A stretch of DNA of 64,000 nt from Cognatundibacterium oligocarboniphilum (GTDB taxonomy: Bacteria; Pseudomonadota; Gammaproteobacteria; Burkholderiales; Burkholderiaceae_D), in NCBI RefSeq assembly GCF_013377855.1, contig NZ_JABXYJ010000007.1:1-64000 (forward strand), given 5' to 3'. Shown here in pieces: positions 45,672 through 55,568 of the stretch. Position 1 is the first letter of the stretch; the number at the start of each line of letters is the position of its first letter. Below the pieces are notes generated by a model. It saw nothing but the letters and a program-made list of their open reading frames with translations. It was not told where the DNA came from and did no database searches. The position numbers and the translations under genes are program-made.

Positions 45672-46910
45672 ATGGCACTTAACTATATTTGGACCGGATT
45701 TTTTCTGATCAGCTTTATTGCGGCGTTAGCTCAATGGCTGTTGCTGGGCGATGCCGATGTTTTCAAGCGCATCATGGATGGCACATTTGAATCCGCCCGC
45801 CTCGGCGTCATGGATGTCGCGCTGCCTTTGGCGGGTGTGATGACACTGTGGCTGGGAATAATGAATATTGGTGAAAAAGCCGGTGTCATCGGTTTTTTTG
45901 CAAAAGTGATCGGCCCTTTTTTTGCACGTATTTTTCCAGGCGTGCCACGGGATCATCCAGCAAACGGGCATATGGTCATGAATTTTTCCGCCAACTTGCT
46001 TGGTCTGGATAATGCGGCCACCCCCTTTGGTCTGAAAGCCATGGAAAGCCTGCAGACATTAAATCCGAAAAAAGAAGAGGCGAGTGATGCACAGATTATG
46101 TTCCTGGTACTCCATACCTCCGGCCTGACCTTGATTCCGCTGGCGATCATGGCGCAACGGGCCGTGCTGGGCGCGAAAGACCCATCGGATATTTTCATCC
46201 CCTGCCTGATTGCGACCTATGTGGCCACGCTGGTCGGATTGCTTGCGGTGGCAGTTTGCCAGCGTATCAACCTGTTGCAGCCGGTGGTGATTTCCTGGCT
46301 GGGAGGCATCAGTGCCCTGATGATCGGACTGGTCTGGTACATGAGCCAGTACATGAGCCGTGCAGAAATAGAGCTGTTTTCACGGGTCAGCAGTAATTTG
46401 TTGTTGCTGACGATCGTGGTGGGATTTATGGCTGCAGCGATGAGAAAGAAAATTAATGTGTATGACGCTTTTATCGAAGGCGCCAAAGGTGGTATTCAGA
46501 CCTCCTTGACCGTGATTCCGTATCTGGTCGGCATGCTGGTTGCCATTGGTGTTTTGAGAAATTCGGGAGTGCTGAGTTATATCGTTGCTGGTTTCAATTG
46601 GGTATTTACGCAAGCGGGTCTGAATACTGATTTCACTTCAGCTTTACCTGCGGCACTGATGCGGCCTCTGAGTGGCAGCGGATCGCGAGCGATCATGATT
46701 GACGTTATCAAAACGTATGGTGTGGATTCCTTTGTCGGACGCCTGGCGTGTATTTTTCAGGGGTCTGCAGATACGACGTTTTATATTGTCGCTTTATATT
46801 TCGGTTCTGTCGGAATCCGTAAAACACGCTACGCCATTACCGTTGGGCTGATTGCTGATCTGGCCGGTGTGATTGCGGCAATTTTTGTGGCCTACCTGTT
46901 TTTCCATTGA
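45672..46910 (+). CDS. Nucleoside-recognition/spore maturation-type membrane protein (SpmA-SpmB fusion)
   Basis: A 412-aa membrane protein with about ten helices, made of two Gate/nucleoside-recognition halves: an SpmA-like N-half (VALPLAGVMTLWLGIMNIGEKAG; NLLGLDNAATPFGLKAM) and an SpmB-like C-half (INVYDAFIEGAKGGIQTSL; RPLSGSGSRAIMIDV; GSADTTFYIVALYFGSVGI). Fused SpmAB proteins occur in many non-sporulating proteobacteria; transport is suspected and the substrate unknown. Start at 45672. Confidence 0.88.
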   Translation: MALNYIWTGFFLISFIAALAQWLLLGDADVFKRIMDGTFESARLGVMDVALPLAGVMTLWLGIMNIGEKAGVIGFFAKVIGPFFARIFPGVPRDHPANGHMVMNFSANLLGLDNAATPFGLKAMESLQTLNPKKEEASDAQIMFLVLHTSGLTLIPLAIMAQRAVLGAKDPSDIFIPCLIATYVATLVGLLAVAVCQRINLLQPVVISWLGGISALMIGLVWYMSQYMSRAEIELFSRVSSNLLLLTIVVGFMAAAMRKKINVYDAFIEGAKGGIQTSLTVIPYLVGMLVAIGVLRNSGVLSYIVAGFNWVFTQAGLNTDFTSALPAALMRPLSGSGSRAIMIDVIKTYGVDSFVGRLACIFQGSADTTFYIVALYFGSVGIRKTRYAITVGLIADLAGVIAAIFVAYLFFH

Positions 46911-46973
46911 TGAATGTGCGGGCTGTTCACACCAGTCCAGCCCGCTACCAGACAGCACTCTTGAATGACTGTT

Positions 46974-48737
46974 TTACTTTGGCACGGTATTGAGCCGCAA
47001 TACCGGATATTGCTGATACTGCTGATCCCATGAAGCGTGGCGGCGTGCAAAATACTCGAGCCGAGCCGCCGGATTTTTGGCAAACGCCTCATCTGCCTTT
47101 AATTTTTTTTCAAAAGCTGCTTTCAGTTCGGGGGAGGCTGCCAGCTGTTCCCGTGCCACTTCTTCTGCCACATAGGCTTCCATATATTCTTTTTGCTCGA
47201 ACATATTGTTGAACAATCCCCAGTTAACCAGTGCATCTGGTGCTTGTGGCTCGAACAGTGCCACCACCAAAGCCGACTTGGGTTGGGCTATCGGGATGAA
47301 TAAAGCGCCCTTGCCGATATTTTGCTGAGTCGCCACCCAGTTTCCTTTGAGTTGTAATATCTGGTGACCTTCGACAGACTCTGGCGACAATGTGACTTTG
47401 GCAGTGGCAAAGCGCTCTGCATCAATCTGGTTCAGTCCTGCATTGAGCGTCTGAAACTGCAATCCATGAGCACGCAGCTTTTCAATGACTGAGCGGGCAT
47501 GCGATGCCGGCACCAGATAACCACCCAATGGCGTCTGAACCAACGCATCAGGTAAAATCTCATCACGAAGCCTGACGCGCCAGATCTGCGGCTTTGTTTC
47601 ATCATAACTGGTCATCAGTGCGCCAGAAATCTCTGATGGCTTTCTGGTGTAAGCATAACCACGGAAGTCGATTATTTTGAACTGCTCACTGGCCTTATAA
47701 GTGACCGGTATCGTTTTCCCACCGTTGCTGACTGCGCGCATATCGGCTTCCAGTGCTGTTTTTCGCCATTCTGCACCAAGTCTGGATACCTGCTCCAGAA
47801 CAGAAATAATTGTATTATGAGTGATCCTGACCCGTGTTGAATAATCTTTCCAGGAATGTGTTTCGACCAGCATGCCAAATCGGTTTCTCAACTGGAAATA
47901 TCCATGCGAAAAACGTGGTGCAGGCACACCGTCGGTAAATCCCGACATGGGATCATCGTCCTTATTGAACGACATATAAAAAGGTAATGGCAGCGAACCC
48001 AATTTGCTCAGGTCGGTAATCACATTATTTTGTAATACTTTTCCAGCTTCCCTGAGTGCATTATCCCCTGCATGAACCGGTTCCACCTGAATCGAAATAT
48101 CATGTTCAAACTTGGCGCCATCGGTGACGTGCAGATCCACCGTCAGCAACGGATCCCATTGATTGATCAGCCGTAACATGGACTGCATTTCAACAGTATC
48201 TGCTTTCAGATAGTCCCGGTTCAGATTGTAATTCTGCGCTGTCGTGCGCCAACCCATTTGTTCCGGGCCGCGTTGATTTGGTCGGTTCCATGCACCGAAT
48301 CTTTCATGGCCGTCGACATTAAAGACGGGGACAAAAATCAATACCTGTTTATCTAAGGCTTCTTTGGCTGCGGTATTGTCCAGCAGTTCTTTGAGCGCCA
48401 GAAAACCAGCGTCTTTGCCATCGATTTCCCCTGCGTGGATCCCGCCTTGTATCAATGTAACTGGCAGTTGTTTTTCTTTTGCCAGATAAGGTGTGAAGGC
48501 TGCGGTTCTGGTCGCGATCAGTGCCAGCATCGGGCGTCCCTCTGGTGTTCGGCCAAATTCCTGGCAACGGATCGCTTTGGGGTAATTTTTCTGGAAATTC
48601 CGACATAGTAATTCCACTTCATCATAGCGACCGGTTTTCTGATAAGCGCTTTGTTCGGCCAGCGTGGTCAGCGTATCCGCAGCAAAGCATGCACTGCTTG
48701 CGAGCAGCACAGCAAAATAAAAAGATAGTCGTTTCAT
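46974..48737 (-). CDS. Secreted M14-family zinc carboxypeptidase
   Basis: A 587-aa protein with signal peptide (ending SSACFAA). The M14 fold has the zinc pair His101 and Glu104 in GGIHAGEIDGKDAG and a third ligand His in LLTVDLHVTDGAKFEHD. The catalytic Glu is likely in GMLVETHSWKDY. A C-terminal region of about 200 residues (YLVPASHARSVIEKL onwards) is shared by large bacterial M14 peptidases whose substrate is uncertain. Transcribed towards the SpmAB-like gene; a GCGGGCTG/CAGCCCGC repeat (46918-46945) lies between the stops. Confidence 0.87.
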   Translation of the reverse strand: MKRLSFYFAVLLASSACFAADTLTTLAEQSAYQKTGRYDEVELLCRNFQKNYPKAIRCQEFGRTPEGRPMLALIATRTAAFTPYLAKEKQLPVTLIQGGIHAGEIDGKDAGFLALKELLDNTAAKEALDKQVLIFVPVFNVDGHERFGAWNRPNQRGPEQMGWRTTAQNYNLNRDYLKADTVEMQSMLRLINQWDPLLTVDLHVTDGAKFEHDISIQVEPVHAGDNALREAGKVLQNNVITDLSKLGSLPLPFYMSFNKDDDPMSGFTDGVPAPRFSHGYFQLRNRFGMLVETHSWKDYSTRVRITHNTIISVLEQVSRLGAEWRKTALEADMRAVSNGGKTIPVTYKASEQFKIIDFRGYAYTRKPSEISGALMTSYDETKPQIWRVRLRDEILPDALVQTPLGGYLVPASHARSVIEKLRAHGLQFQTLNAGLNQIDAERFATAKVTLSPESVEGHQILQLKGNWVATQQNIGKGALFIPIAQPKSALVVALFEPQAPDALVNWGLFNNMFEQKEYMEAYVAEEVAREQLAASPELKAAFEKKLKADEAFAKNPAARLEYFARRHASWDQQYQQYPVLRLNTVPK

Positions 48738-48800
48738 CAGTCCGCAATCATCAAAATATCAGCGCGTTTGCTGAGGTGTGGTGAGTGGAAGTGTCGTAGT

Positions 48801-50120
48801 TCAGCAGGATTGAGGTTTAATCTGCTGTTGCCACCAGGCTGCTTTGCTGAGTAATGCTCCCTGATCCAGCGTGGTCAGCTGGCGTTCCTGCATTACGCAT
48901 TGCCCATTGATCCAGACATGACTGACTTGTTCCCTGCCGCTGGCATAAACAATCTGGGATACGGGATCAAATAAAGGCTGGGTTTCAATGTATGACAGAT
49001 CAATCGCAATCAGGTCTGCGAATTTACCAGGAACCAGGCTGCCGGTTTGCTGTTCCATGCCGAGTGCCTTGGCGCCTGCCAGGGTTGCCATTTCCAGTGC
49101 CTGATGTGCTGTCAGTGCCGACGGGTTACCGGATTCTGCTTTGGCGAGGAGGGCGGCAAGGCGGATATCGCCCAATAAATCGAGTTTGTTATTACTGGCC
49201 GCACCATCGGTGCCGATACCGACATTGACGCCGGCGTTCTGCATGGCATGAATACGGGCAAAGCCGGATGCGAGCTTCAGGTTGCTGGCCGGATTATGCG
49301 CTACGCTGACGCCAGTGTTCGCCAGCAAGGTAATTTCCTCATCGCTGGCATGAACGACATGCGCCGCAATCAGTTTTTGGCTTAACAAGCCCAGCTGATG
49401 CAGGCGTTGCAGGGGGCGCATGCCGTATTGCTGCAGGCTACTGTTGATTTCATCTTCCGTTTCGTGAATATGGCAATGTATACCGATACCGTGTTGATTT
49501 GCGGTCCGGACAATTTTTTGAAATGTTGCATCAGCCACGGTATACGGGGCGTGTGGCGCCAGCCGGAAATCGATACCCGGCTGATTTTCAAAACTGGCCC
49601 GGGCGTTCATTGCCTTTTGCAGATATTCATCGGCATTTTGTGCGTAATTGGTCGGGAATTCGAGAATGCTGCAACCCACAATTGTTCGCATGCCTGACTG
49701 AACGCCGGCACGGGCAACGGCATCATGGTAGAAATACATATCATTCACGGTGGTTGTTCCGCCACGGATCATTTCTGCCATCGCATAACAGCTACCGTCA
49801 AAAACAAATTCATCGGAAACATGCTGCTTTTCAGCTGGCCAGATATGATGATTCAGCCATTCCATGAGTGTCAGATCATCCGCCAGACCACGCAGCAGAC
49901 TCATGGCCGAATGGGCATGCAGATTGATGAGCCCTGGCATCAGAGCATGTGTTGCCAGCGGAATATGCGATGCTTCGGCATATTGGCGGCGCGCATCTGC
50001 AGCAGGCAGAATATCAAGAATGCTCTTGCCTCGTATGACCAATGCATGATCGGACAGAACAGTGGCAGCAGGTTCGACAGGAATTAAGTATTGAGGATAG
50101 AGGCAGGTAGTTTGTGTCAT
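48801..50120 (-). CDS. MtaD/TRZ-type amidohydrolase (probable 5'-methylthioadenosine/S-adenosylhomocysteine deaminase)
   Basis: A 439-aa amidohydrolase. Metal ligands: His68 and His70 (NLHAHSAMSLLRG), a His in HCHIHETEDEI, a His in HVVHAS and an Asp in IGTDGAASNNKLDLLG. This matches the TRZ/ATZ subfamily often annotated MtaD, which deaminates MTA, SAH or adenosine; guanine deaminase-type substrates cannot be excluded by eye. A TATAAT-like -10 (minus strand, 50149-50144) lies 24 bases upstream of the start. Confidence 0.88.
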   Translation of the reverse strand: MTQTTCLYPQYLIPVEPAATVLSDHALVIRGKSILDILPAADARRQYAEASHIPLATHALMPGLINLHAHSAMSLLRGLADDLTLMEWLNHHIWPAEKQHVSDEFVFDGSCYAMAEMIRGGTTTVNDMYFYHDAVARAGVQSGMRTIVGCSILEFPTNYAQNADEYLQKAMNARASFENQPGIDFRLAPHAPYTVADATFQKIVRTANQHGIGIHCHIHETEDEINSSLQQYGMRPLQRLHQLGLLSQKLIAAHVVHASDEEITLLANTGVSVAHNPASNLKLASGFARIHAMQNAGVNVGIGTDGAASNNKLDLLGDIRLAALLAKAESGNPSALTAHQALEMATLAGAKALGMEQQTGSLVPGKFADLIAIDLSYIETQPLFDPVSQIVYASGREQVSHVWINGQCVMQERQLTTLDQGALLSKAAWWQQQIKPQSC

Positions 50121-50274
50121 GGCAATCTTCCGGATAAGCTGTCATTATATCCACAATGCATCAGATCACATTTGCCTATGCACTCTTTGAACAAGCTTGA
50201 ATTGGCGTTCTGATTGTTGGCCGGATTTGTTCAGAACAAAAATTTAACGTGATTTTATTTTCAGGATTCAGACG

Positions 50275-50973
50275 ATGACACATTTTGTTTTTCCCACCCC
50301 TGCAATACCGGCATTACCGATTTCTGGTTCTGATCAGTTGTTTCCGGTTAACCGGATTTATTGCGTAGGGCGTAATTACGCGGATCATGCAATAGAGATG
50401 GGCGGGACAGGGAAAGAGCCGCCATTTTTCTTCATGAAGCCGGGTAATGCGGTATTGCCGGTCAGACAGGGGGAGAGAGGAAAAATGCCTTATCCGCCCA
50501 AAACGGGAGATCTGCACCATGAAATTGAACTCGTAGTGGCAATCGGCCGGCCGGGCAGCAAGATTCCGGTGAATGAGGCAGAAAGTTATATCTGGGGATA
50601 CGCTGCAGGCCTGGACATGACGCGCCGCGACTTACAGTCCGAAGCTAAAAAACAGGGGCGGCCCTGGTGTACTGCTAAGGGCTTTGATTATTCTGCCCCT
50701 GTCGGTGAACTCATGCCACGTGCCGCCACGGGCAATATCAGCCATGCCGGAATCAGCTTGTTCGTGAATGGCGCGGAGCGACAGCACAGCGAGATCGGTA
50801 AAATGATCTGGAACGTGCCGGAAATTATTTCTGCCTTGTCGGAGTTATACACGCTGCAGGCCGGGGATCTGATTTTTACCGGCACTCCGGAAGGGGTTGC
50901 CGCGGTTCAGAGGGGTGACGTGCTGGAAGGCGCGATTGATCTGCTGGGATCTTTGACTGTCGAAATTATTTAA
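50275..50973 (+). CDS. Fumarylacetoacetate hydrolase-family protein (probable fumarylpyruvate hydrolase)
   Basis: A 232-aa FAH-fold hydrolase. IYCVGRNYADHAIEMG, the metal-binding Glu residues of LHHEIELVVAIG, the Asp of GLDMTRRDLQ, the Lys of TAKGFDYSAP and FTGTPEGVAAVQRGD are present. The short length and motifs fit fumarylpyruvate/acylpyruvate hydrolase (NagK-like). It pairs with the isomerase 12 bases downstream, as in the gentisate route, but no gentisate dioxygenase is in the window. Confidence 0.87.
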   Translation: MTHFVFPTPAIPALPISGSDQLFPVNRIYCVGRNYADHAIEMGGTGKEPPFFFMKPGNAVLPVRQGERGKMPYPPKTGDLHHEIELVVAIGRPGSKIPVNEAESYIWGYAAGLDMTRRDLQSEAKKQGRPWCTAKGFDYSAPVGELMPRAATGNISHAGISLFVNGAERQHSEIGKMIWNVPEIISALSELYTLQAGDLIFTGTPEGVAAVQRGDVLEGAIDLLGSLTVEII

Positions 50974-50984
50974 CTGAAATACGT

Positions 50985-51641
50985 ATGAAACTGTATGGTT
51001 ATTTCAGAAGCTCTGCTTCTTACCGCGTCAGAATCGGACTCAATCTCAAGGGATTGGAGTACGAACAGACTGCGATTCACCTGGTGAATCATGGCGGCGA
51101 ACAATTGTCTGAGGCTTATCGCCAGATCAATCCGGAAGCTCTGGTCCCCGCATTGACGGATACGGTCGCAGAGGAGCAAGTGGTGCTGACACAATCATTT
51201 GCGATTCTGGAGTATCTGGATGAGGTGTATCCGGATCGCCTTTTACTACCAGCAGATCCTGTGGCGAGAGCAGAAGTACGCGCTCTCTCTTTGTCGATTG
51301 CATGTGAAATTCATCCGTTGAATAATTTACGTGTGCTGAAGTATCTGACGGGAACGCTGGGTGTGTCCGATACCGAAAGAAATAACTGGTACCGGCACTG
51401 GTGCGAATCGGGACTGGCTGTTATAGAAAAAAAACTGGCATCACAAAAGATACGGGGGAAGTATTGTTTCGGTGATACCCCAGGTTTTGCGGATTGCTTC
51501 CTGATACCCCAGATTGCGAATGCCCAGCGCTTCAAATGTGATTTATCAGACATGCCGGTACTGATGCAAATCAATGAAAGCTGCCAGACACATCCTGCAT
51601 TTATCAAAGCGATGCCTTCAAATCAGCCTGATACAGAATAG
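50985..51641 (+). CDS. Maleylpyruvate/maleylacetoacetate isomerase (zeta-class GST)
   Basis: A 218-aa glutathione transferase-like isomerase. The zeta motif SSASYRVRIGLNLKG is at residues 9-23, followed by INPEALVPAL and LTQSFAILEYLDE; the C-terminal helical domain has CEIHPLNNLRVLKYLT. With the upstream hydrolase it converts maleyl- to fumaryl- intermediates of aromatic acid degradation using glutathione. Length and motifs do not separate maleylpyruvate from maleylacetoacetate as substrate. Convergent with the receiver gene. Confidence 0.9.
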   Translation: MKLYGYFRSSASYRVRIGLNLKGLEYEQTAIHLVNHGGEQLSEAYRQINPEALVPALTDTVAEEQVVLTQSFAILEYLDEVYPDRLLLPADPVARAEVRALSLSIACEIHPLNNLRVLKYLTGTLGVSDTERNNWYRHWCESGLAVIEKKLASQKIRGKYCFGDTPGFADCFLIPQIANAQRFKCDLSDMPVLMQINESCQTHPAFIKAMPSNQPDTE

Positions 51642-51696
51642 CGGTTGTCTGGAGTCGCCAGGCGGATATCTTTTTGTGATTTTCTGGCGATCGTCT

Positions 51697-52335
51697 TTAG
51701 TTCGGAAGATGGCCGGAGGATCCTTCGCCTGCCAGCGCATCATTTAAAACCGAGATCAGCAAAGACCGGGTCAGTTTTGATTTGGTGGTGTAGCCATCAA
51801 TTGCGAACTGATGGTTGACTTTTTCTTCTGGTGCATAACCGGGTTGACCGGTACGCAGCACAATTTTCAGATCTTTCTTTCCCAGTTCATCCCGGATGAT
51901 TTTGACCAGCTTCAGGCCTGCATCCACCGTTTCCATCACCACATCGAGTAAAACCAGCGATAAATCAGGATACGACAGAATCAGATCCTGCGCTTCTCTG
52001 GCTGAATATGCATGTAAAAATTCAAGAGGCCTGCCATGAATACGAACACCATTAAGTGCCAGCAGGGTCGTGTCATGGACATTGGTATCGTCATCTGTGA
52101 TCAATATTTTCCACGGATGCAGCGCTTTTTTAAGGTGAGAATCGAGCGGCTCCTCATCCAGAAAATCAATCAGGTCGTCGTCCAGACTGCCGGTAGCTGC
52201 AATATCGTGATTGCTACAGGTGTTGAGGTCATGAATGTTAACAAACCCGGTGTATCCTGATCGTTTGCCTGAGCCAATGCCGATCAGGATGCCGTTGTTT
52301 TGCAAGCCGGGCGTTTTACTGTGTTCTGCTTTCAT
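51697..52335 (-). CDS. Stand-alone response regulator receiver protein
   Basis: A 212-aa protein. The ATG at 52335 follows GGGAGA by 8 bases, whereas the longer frame to 52536 is non-conserved. Residues about 75-200 are a receiver: acidic pocket at 81-83 (ITDDDTN), phospho-acceptor Asp131 (LLDVVMET), Thr162 (LRTGQPG) and Lys185 (TTKSKLT). The sequence GRPLEFLHAYSAREAQDLI and VMETVDAGLKLVKIIRDELG are as in DUF3369-type response regulators, but the DUF3369 and the GGDEF/HD-GYP part are absent. The divergent neighbour is the PAS kinase. Confidence 0.85.
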   Translation of the reverse strand: MKAEHSKTPGLQNNGILIGIGSGKRSGYTGFVNIHDLNTCSNHDIAATGSLDDDLIDFLDEEPLDSHLKKALHPWKILITDDDTNVHDTTLLALNGVRIHGRPLEFLHAYSAREAQDLILSYPDLSLVLLDVVMETVDAGLKLVKIIRDELGKKDLKIVLRTGQPGYAPEEKVNHQFAIDGYTTKSKLTRSLLISVLNDALAGEGSSGHLPN

Positions 52336-52648
52336 CAGCGTTCTCCCTGGTGCTTGAATAGATTGTTTTTCTTTCCGAATAGTATGTGATGCCGTCTCCT
52401 TAATCAAGGGTATGAAAAACAACGCGATCTTCCTCAAAATAATGTTGTAAGTGACGATGATTTTTTCATTTTCCCTTGGGGGAATGGTACTATTTTGTGC
52501 TATCCACAGGAAACTTGCATAAAGTACCGGGCGCAAAATCCGATCAGCACATGATGCTGTCTGAACGCTCCGGCAAAGATGTCACGATGCGCCGTATGAA
52601 ACCGACCGACAACTTTCTTACTCTGACATTAGCATTACCAGAAATTTT
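52336..52648. other. Divergent spacer between receiver and histidine kinase
   Basis: 313 bases; no convincing promoter, sigma-54 box or RNA motif was found. The stretch 52485-52640 is open on the plus strand but without protein-like features. The kinase start at 52649 lacks a clear ribosome-binding site, so the real start may differ slightly. Confidence 0.3.
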
Positions 52649-55390
52649 ATGCACCAGATAAATGTTTTCTTTGTTAATGATGTGTCCGTGTTGGTATATG
52701 CATTAGCCACCTTGACTTTGCTTGCGCTGCCTAAAATCAGCGCTGATTTCAGCGCTTCCCGTTATTGGGCATTCGCGTGTGGGTTGCAGGCTTGCCGTCA
52801 TGCACTGGATTTTTTTTACGGTACATTGCTTTATCTGGATATTGCAGAAACGTTTTTCTTTTTTGCGTATGCCAGTGTCCTATGGCTTGGCGTGCGTTTT
52901 TGTTTGCATCAGTCATTTCATGTAATTGAAATGATGTCAGGGCTGGCGATCGCGGTTATGTGGGTACTGGTGACGCATCTGTCGGAGTTTACTGGCGGCG
53001 GACGTGTGGCATCGAAGGTGGTTTATCCTGTTTTCATTTTTTTAGCTATTGCGATATCCGCATGGCGTTACCGCGCTAATGCCAATAGCGCATCTTCTTT
53101 GGTCATCCCGCTTGCAGCTTTGTTGATGACCGATGCAGTGATATTGCTGCTGCTGAATCTGTTTGAGGAATTTTCTAATCCAGGGCAGATATTACGTGGT
53201 GGTCGTAATCTGATCGAAATTTCAGTCATCTTTCTGACAATTTTGTCCGAAATCTCTCGTCTGAATGAAAAATTACTCTCTCAGAAAAATGAGGAAAAAT
53301 TATCACTCAAAGAGGATGAGACTAAACTGCAGCAAGCTCGCATGATCTTGTTTGAAAAGATTTTCCAGCTGGTTCCTGATGCACTGCTGATTACCAGAGA
53401 TAGTGATGGCCGTTATCTGGAAGTGAACCGGCACTGGGAACGCATCACGGGTTATTCACGTGAGGAATCACTGGGATGTTTCCCCGGGGAGCTTAATCTC
53501 TGGGGAGACGCATCAGTCCGGGAAAAAATGCAGTCCTTGTTGAGAGAGGATGGTGAAGTGTTCCGCTTTGATGCCGAATTCCGGCATAAAAACGGGCATC
53601 TGTTTCATGTATCTATTTCTGCCACCCGCTTTAGCGCTGGTGAGGAGACCTACGTCATGTATGTCATGCAGGACATTACTGCATTGCATGAAGCTGAAGT
53701 CAAGCGGGAAATCGCAGAGTGTGAGTTGCAAGAGCGGGAGAAAATTTTATCAACGGTTTTTCAACTGGTACCAGAAACATTAACCATCACCAAATTAGAG
53801 TCCGGACAGTATCTCGATGTGAACCGGAACTGGGAGCCTTTGAGTGGCTATACCAGAAATGAAGCGATCGGACATACTTCGGCAGAACTGAATCTGTGGG
53901 CGGATCCTCAGCAGCGTACTGATCTGATTGCCCGCATTAACAGCGATGGTGAAGTCAGAGATGTTCAGGTCGCTTTCCGACATAAAGATGGCCATATCAT
54001 TCAGTGTTGTATTTCCGGAACCCGGTTTGGACTCGAAAATAAAGAGTATCTATTACTGACATCCAGAAGTATCGAGGCAGATATTCAGGCCGAGAATGCG
54101 CGGGTCGCCGCAGAAAATCTCACCAGAGAGAATGAAAAAAAATACGCAACTTTATTCCAGTTGTCCCCGATTCCGCTGGGGTTGATGGATATTGATGAGC
54201 GACAGATTTTGGAAATCAATGATATCTGGGGTCGGCAGTTTGGTTACGTGCGCGATCAGGTTTGCAATGCCCGACATGCGTATCATTTCTGGATCAGTGA
54301 TCAGCAACCGGAAATGGCTATTCAACAGCTACTGAGTGGAAAAAATGTTGAGCAGGTGGAGGTGAGTGTCAGGCATGCTTCCGGCAATGTAATGACGTGC
54401 CTGATGTCCGCCAGACTGATGAATGTGAATACCGGAACGGTATGTATTTTTTCATTGATGGATGTCACCCGGCAGTACCAGATTGAGAAAGAAATCCGGG
54501 AGATTTCAAATGAACTGGAGTTGCGTGTTGAGCAGCGTACTCAGAATCTGCAGGAGACCAATGCCGAATTGGCTTGTGCGATGGAATCTCTTCGGCACAC
54601 TCAGGAAGAACTGATCCGTTCCGAAAAAATGGCTGCGCTAGGCTCACTAGTTGCAGGAATCGCTCACGAATTAAATACGCCACTGGGAAACAGTGTGACT
54701 GTTGCCAGCACATTGCAGGATCAGACGCGCGAGTTTTCTGCGATGATTTCAGCCGGTCAGTTGAAGCGCTCTGCACTCGACCAGTATCTGGAGGTGGCAA
54801 CACATGGCGCCGACCTGCTGATGCGCAATCTGGAGGCAGCGCGGGATCTGATTGGCAGCTTTAAACAGGTGGCCGTTGATCAGTCCAGTAATCAGCGAAG
54901 AACCTTCGATTTAAAACTGGTGTTGGATGAAATCGTTGCTACCTTGGCACCGATGTATAAAAAAACACCCTATACATTGACGCTGGATTTGCAGGCAGGG
55001 ATTAAGATGGACAGCTATCCTGGCCCGCTGGGGCAGATCATCACGAATTTCGTGACGAACGCGATTGTGCATGCGTTTGATGGCCGTGACCAGGGGGAAA
55101 TACGTGTGAATAGCCGGCTGGTGGGTGACAGCGAGGTCGAAATTATTTTTTCGGATGATGGTATCGGTATCGGTGAGAGCGATCAGAAAAAAGTGTTCGA
55201 TCCATTTTTTACTACCAAACTGGGGCAGGGCGGCTCAGGGCTCGGCATGAATATTGTCTACAACCTGGTGACCGGCGTATTGGGTGGTGAAATTCGTCTG
55301 CAAAGCAAGACTGGTGAAGGAACCAGTTTCATACTGTTGTTGCCTTGTGTCGCACCGTATATCTCAGGCGAGCTGCCGGCCGTTCAGTGA
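52649..55390 (+). CDS. Membrane PAS-domain sensor histidine kinase
   Basis: A 913-aa sensor. About seven hydrophobic segments occupy residues 1-205, followed by a coiled segment (EISRLNEKLLSQKNEEKL). Three PAS modules follow: about 238-350 (FEKIFQLVPDALLITRDSDGRYLEVN), 365-480 (FQLVPETLTITKL) and 490-610 (FQLSPIPLGLMDID). HisKA has the phospho-acceptor His673 in GIAHELNTPLGN; the ATPase domain has ITNFVTNAIVHAF, DDGIGIG and FTTKLGQGGSGLGMNIV. It is divergent from a solo receiver, a likely partner. Confidence 0.9.
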   Translation: MHQINVFFVNDVSVLVYALATLTLLALPKISADFSASRYWAFACGLQACRHALDFFYGTLLYLDIAETFFFFAYASVLWLGVRFCLHQSFHVIEMMSGLAIAVMWVLVTHLSEFTGGGRVASKVVYPVFIFLAIAISAWRYRANANSASSLVIPLAALLMTDAVILLLLNLFEEFSNPGQILRGGRNLIEISVIFLTILSEISRLNEKLLSQKNEEKLSLKEDETKLQQARMILFEKIFQLVPDALLITRDSDGRYLEVNRHWERITGYSREESLGCFPGELNLWGDASVREKMQSLLREDGEVFRFDAEFRHKNGHLFHVSISATRFSAGEETYVMYVMQDITALHEAEVKREIAECELQEREKILSTVFQLVPETLTITKLESGQYLDVNRNWEPLSGYTRNEAIGHTSAELNLWADPQQRTDLIARINSDGEVRDVQVAFRHKDGHIIQCCISGTRFGLENKEYLLLTSRSIEADIQAENARVAAENLTRENEKKYATLFQLSPIPLGLMDIDERQILEINDIWGRQFGYVRDQVCNARHAYHFWISDQQPEMAIQQLLSGKNVEQVEVSVRHASGNVMTCLMSARLMNVNTGTVCIFSLMDVTRQYQIEKEIREISNELELRVEQRTQNLQETNAELACAMESLRHTQEELIRSEKMAALGSLVAGIAHELNTPLGNSVTVASTLQDQTREFSAMISAGQLKRSALDQYLEVATHGADLLMRNLEAARDLIGSFKQVAVDQSSNQRRTFDLKLVLDEIVATLAPMYKKTPYTLTLDLQAGIKMDSYPGPLGQIITNFVTNAIVHAFDGRDQGEIRVNSRLVGDSEVEIIFSDDGIGIGESDQKKVFDPFFTTKLGQGGSGLGMNIVYNLVTGVLGGEIRLQSKTGEGTSFILLLPCVAPYISGELPAVQ

Positions 55391-55568
55391 TCCGGATGAC
55401 ATCTGTAACGCTGTGTACAGATTTCGCTATTGCAGTACAGATCAACTTTTCGATGGCCTTATGATGTCGTGATGAATCTAATGTCATTGGGAACTTTTAT
55501 TTTCATGATATGTCTGAGCCGGGGAAATTCTCTTCTGTTTCCGTAAGTATCACTTATATCATTTCTCC

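Noticed and set aside
46918..46945. GCGGGCTG/CAGCCCGC hairpin as bidirectional terminator between the SpmAB-like and M14 genes
   Set aside because: No T-run on either strand; mentioned only as a repeat.
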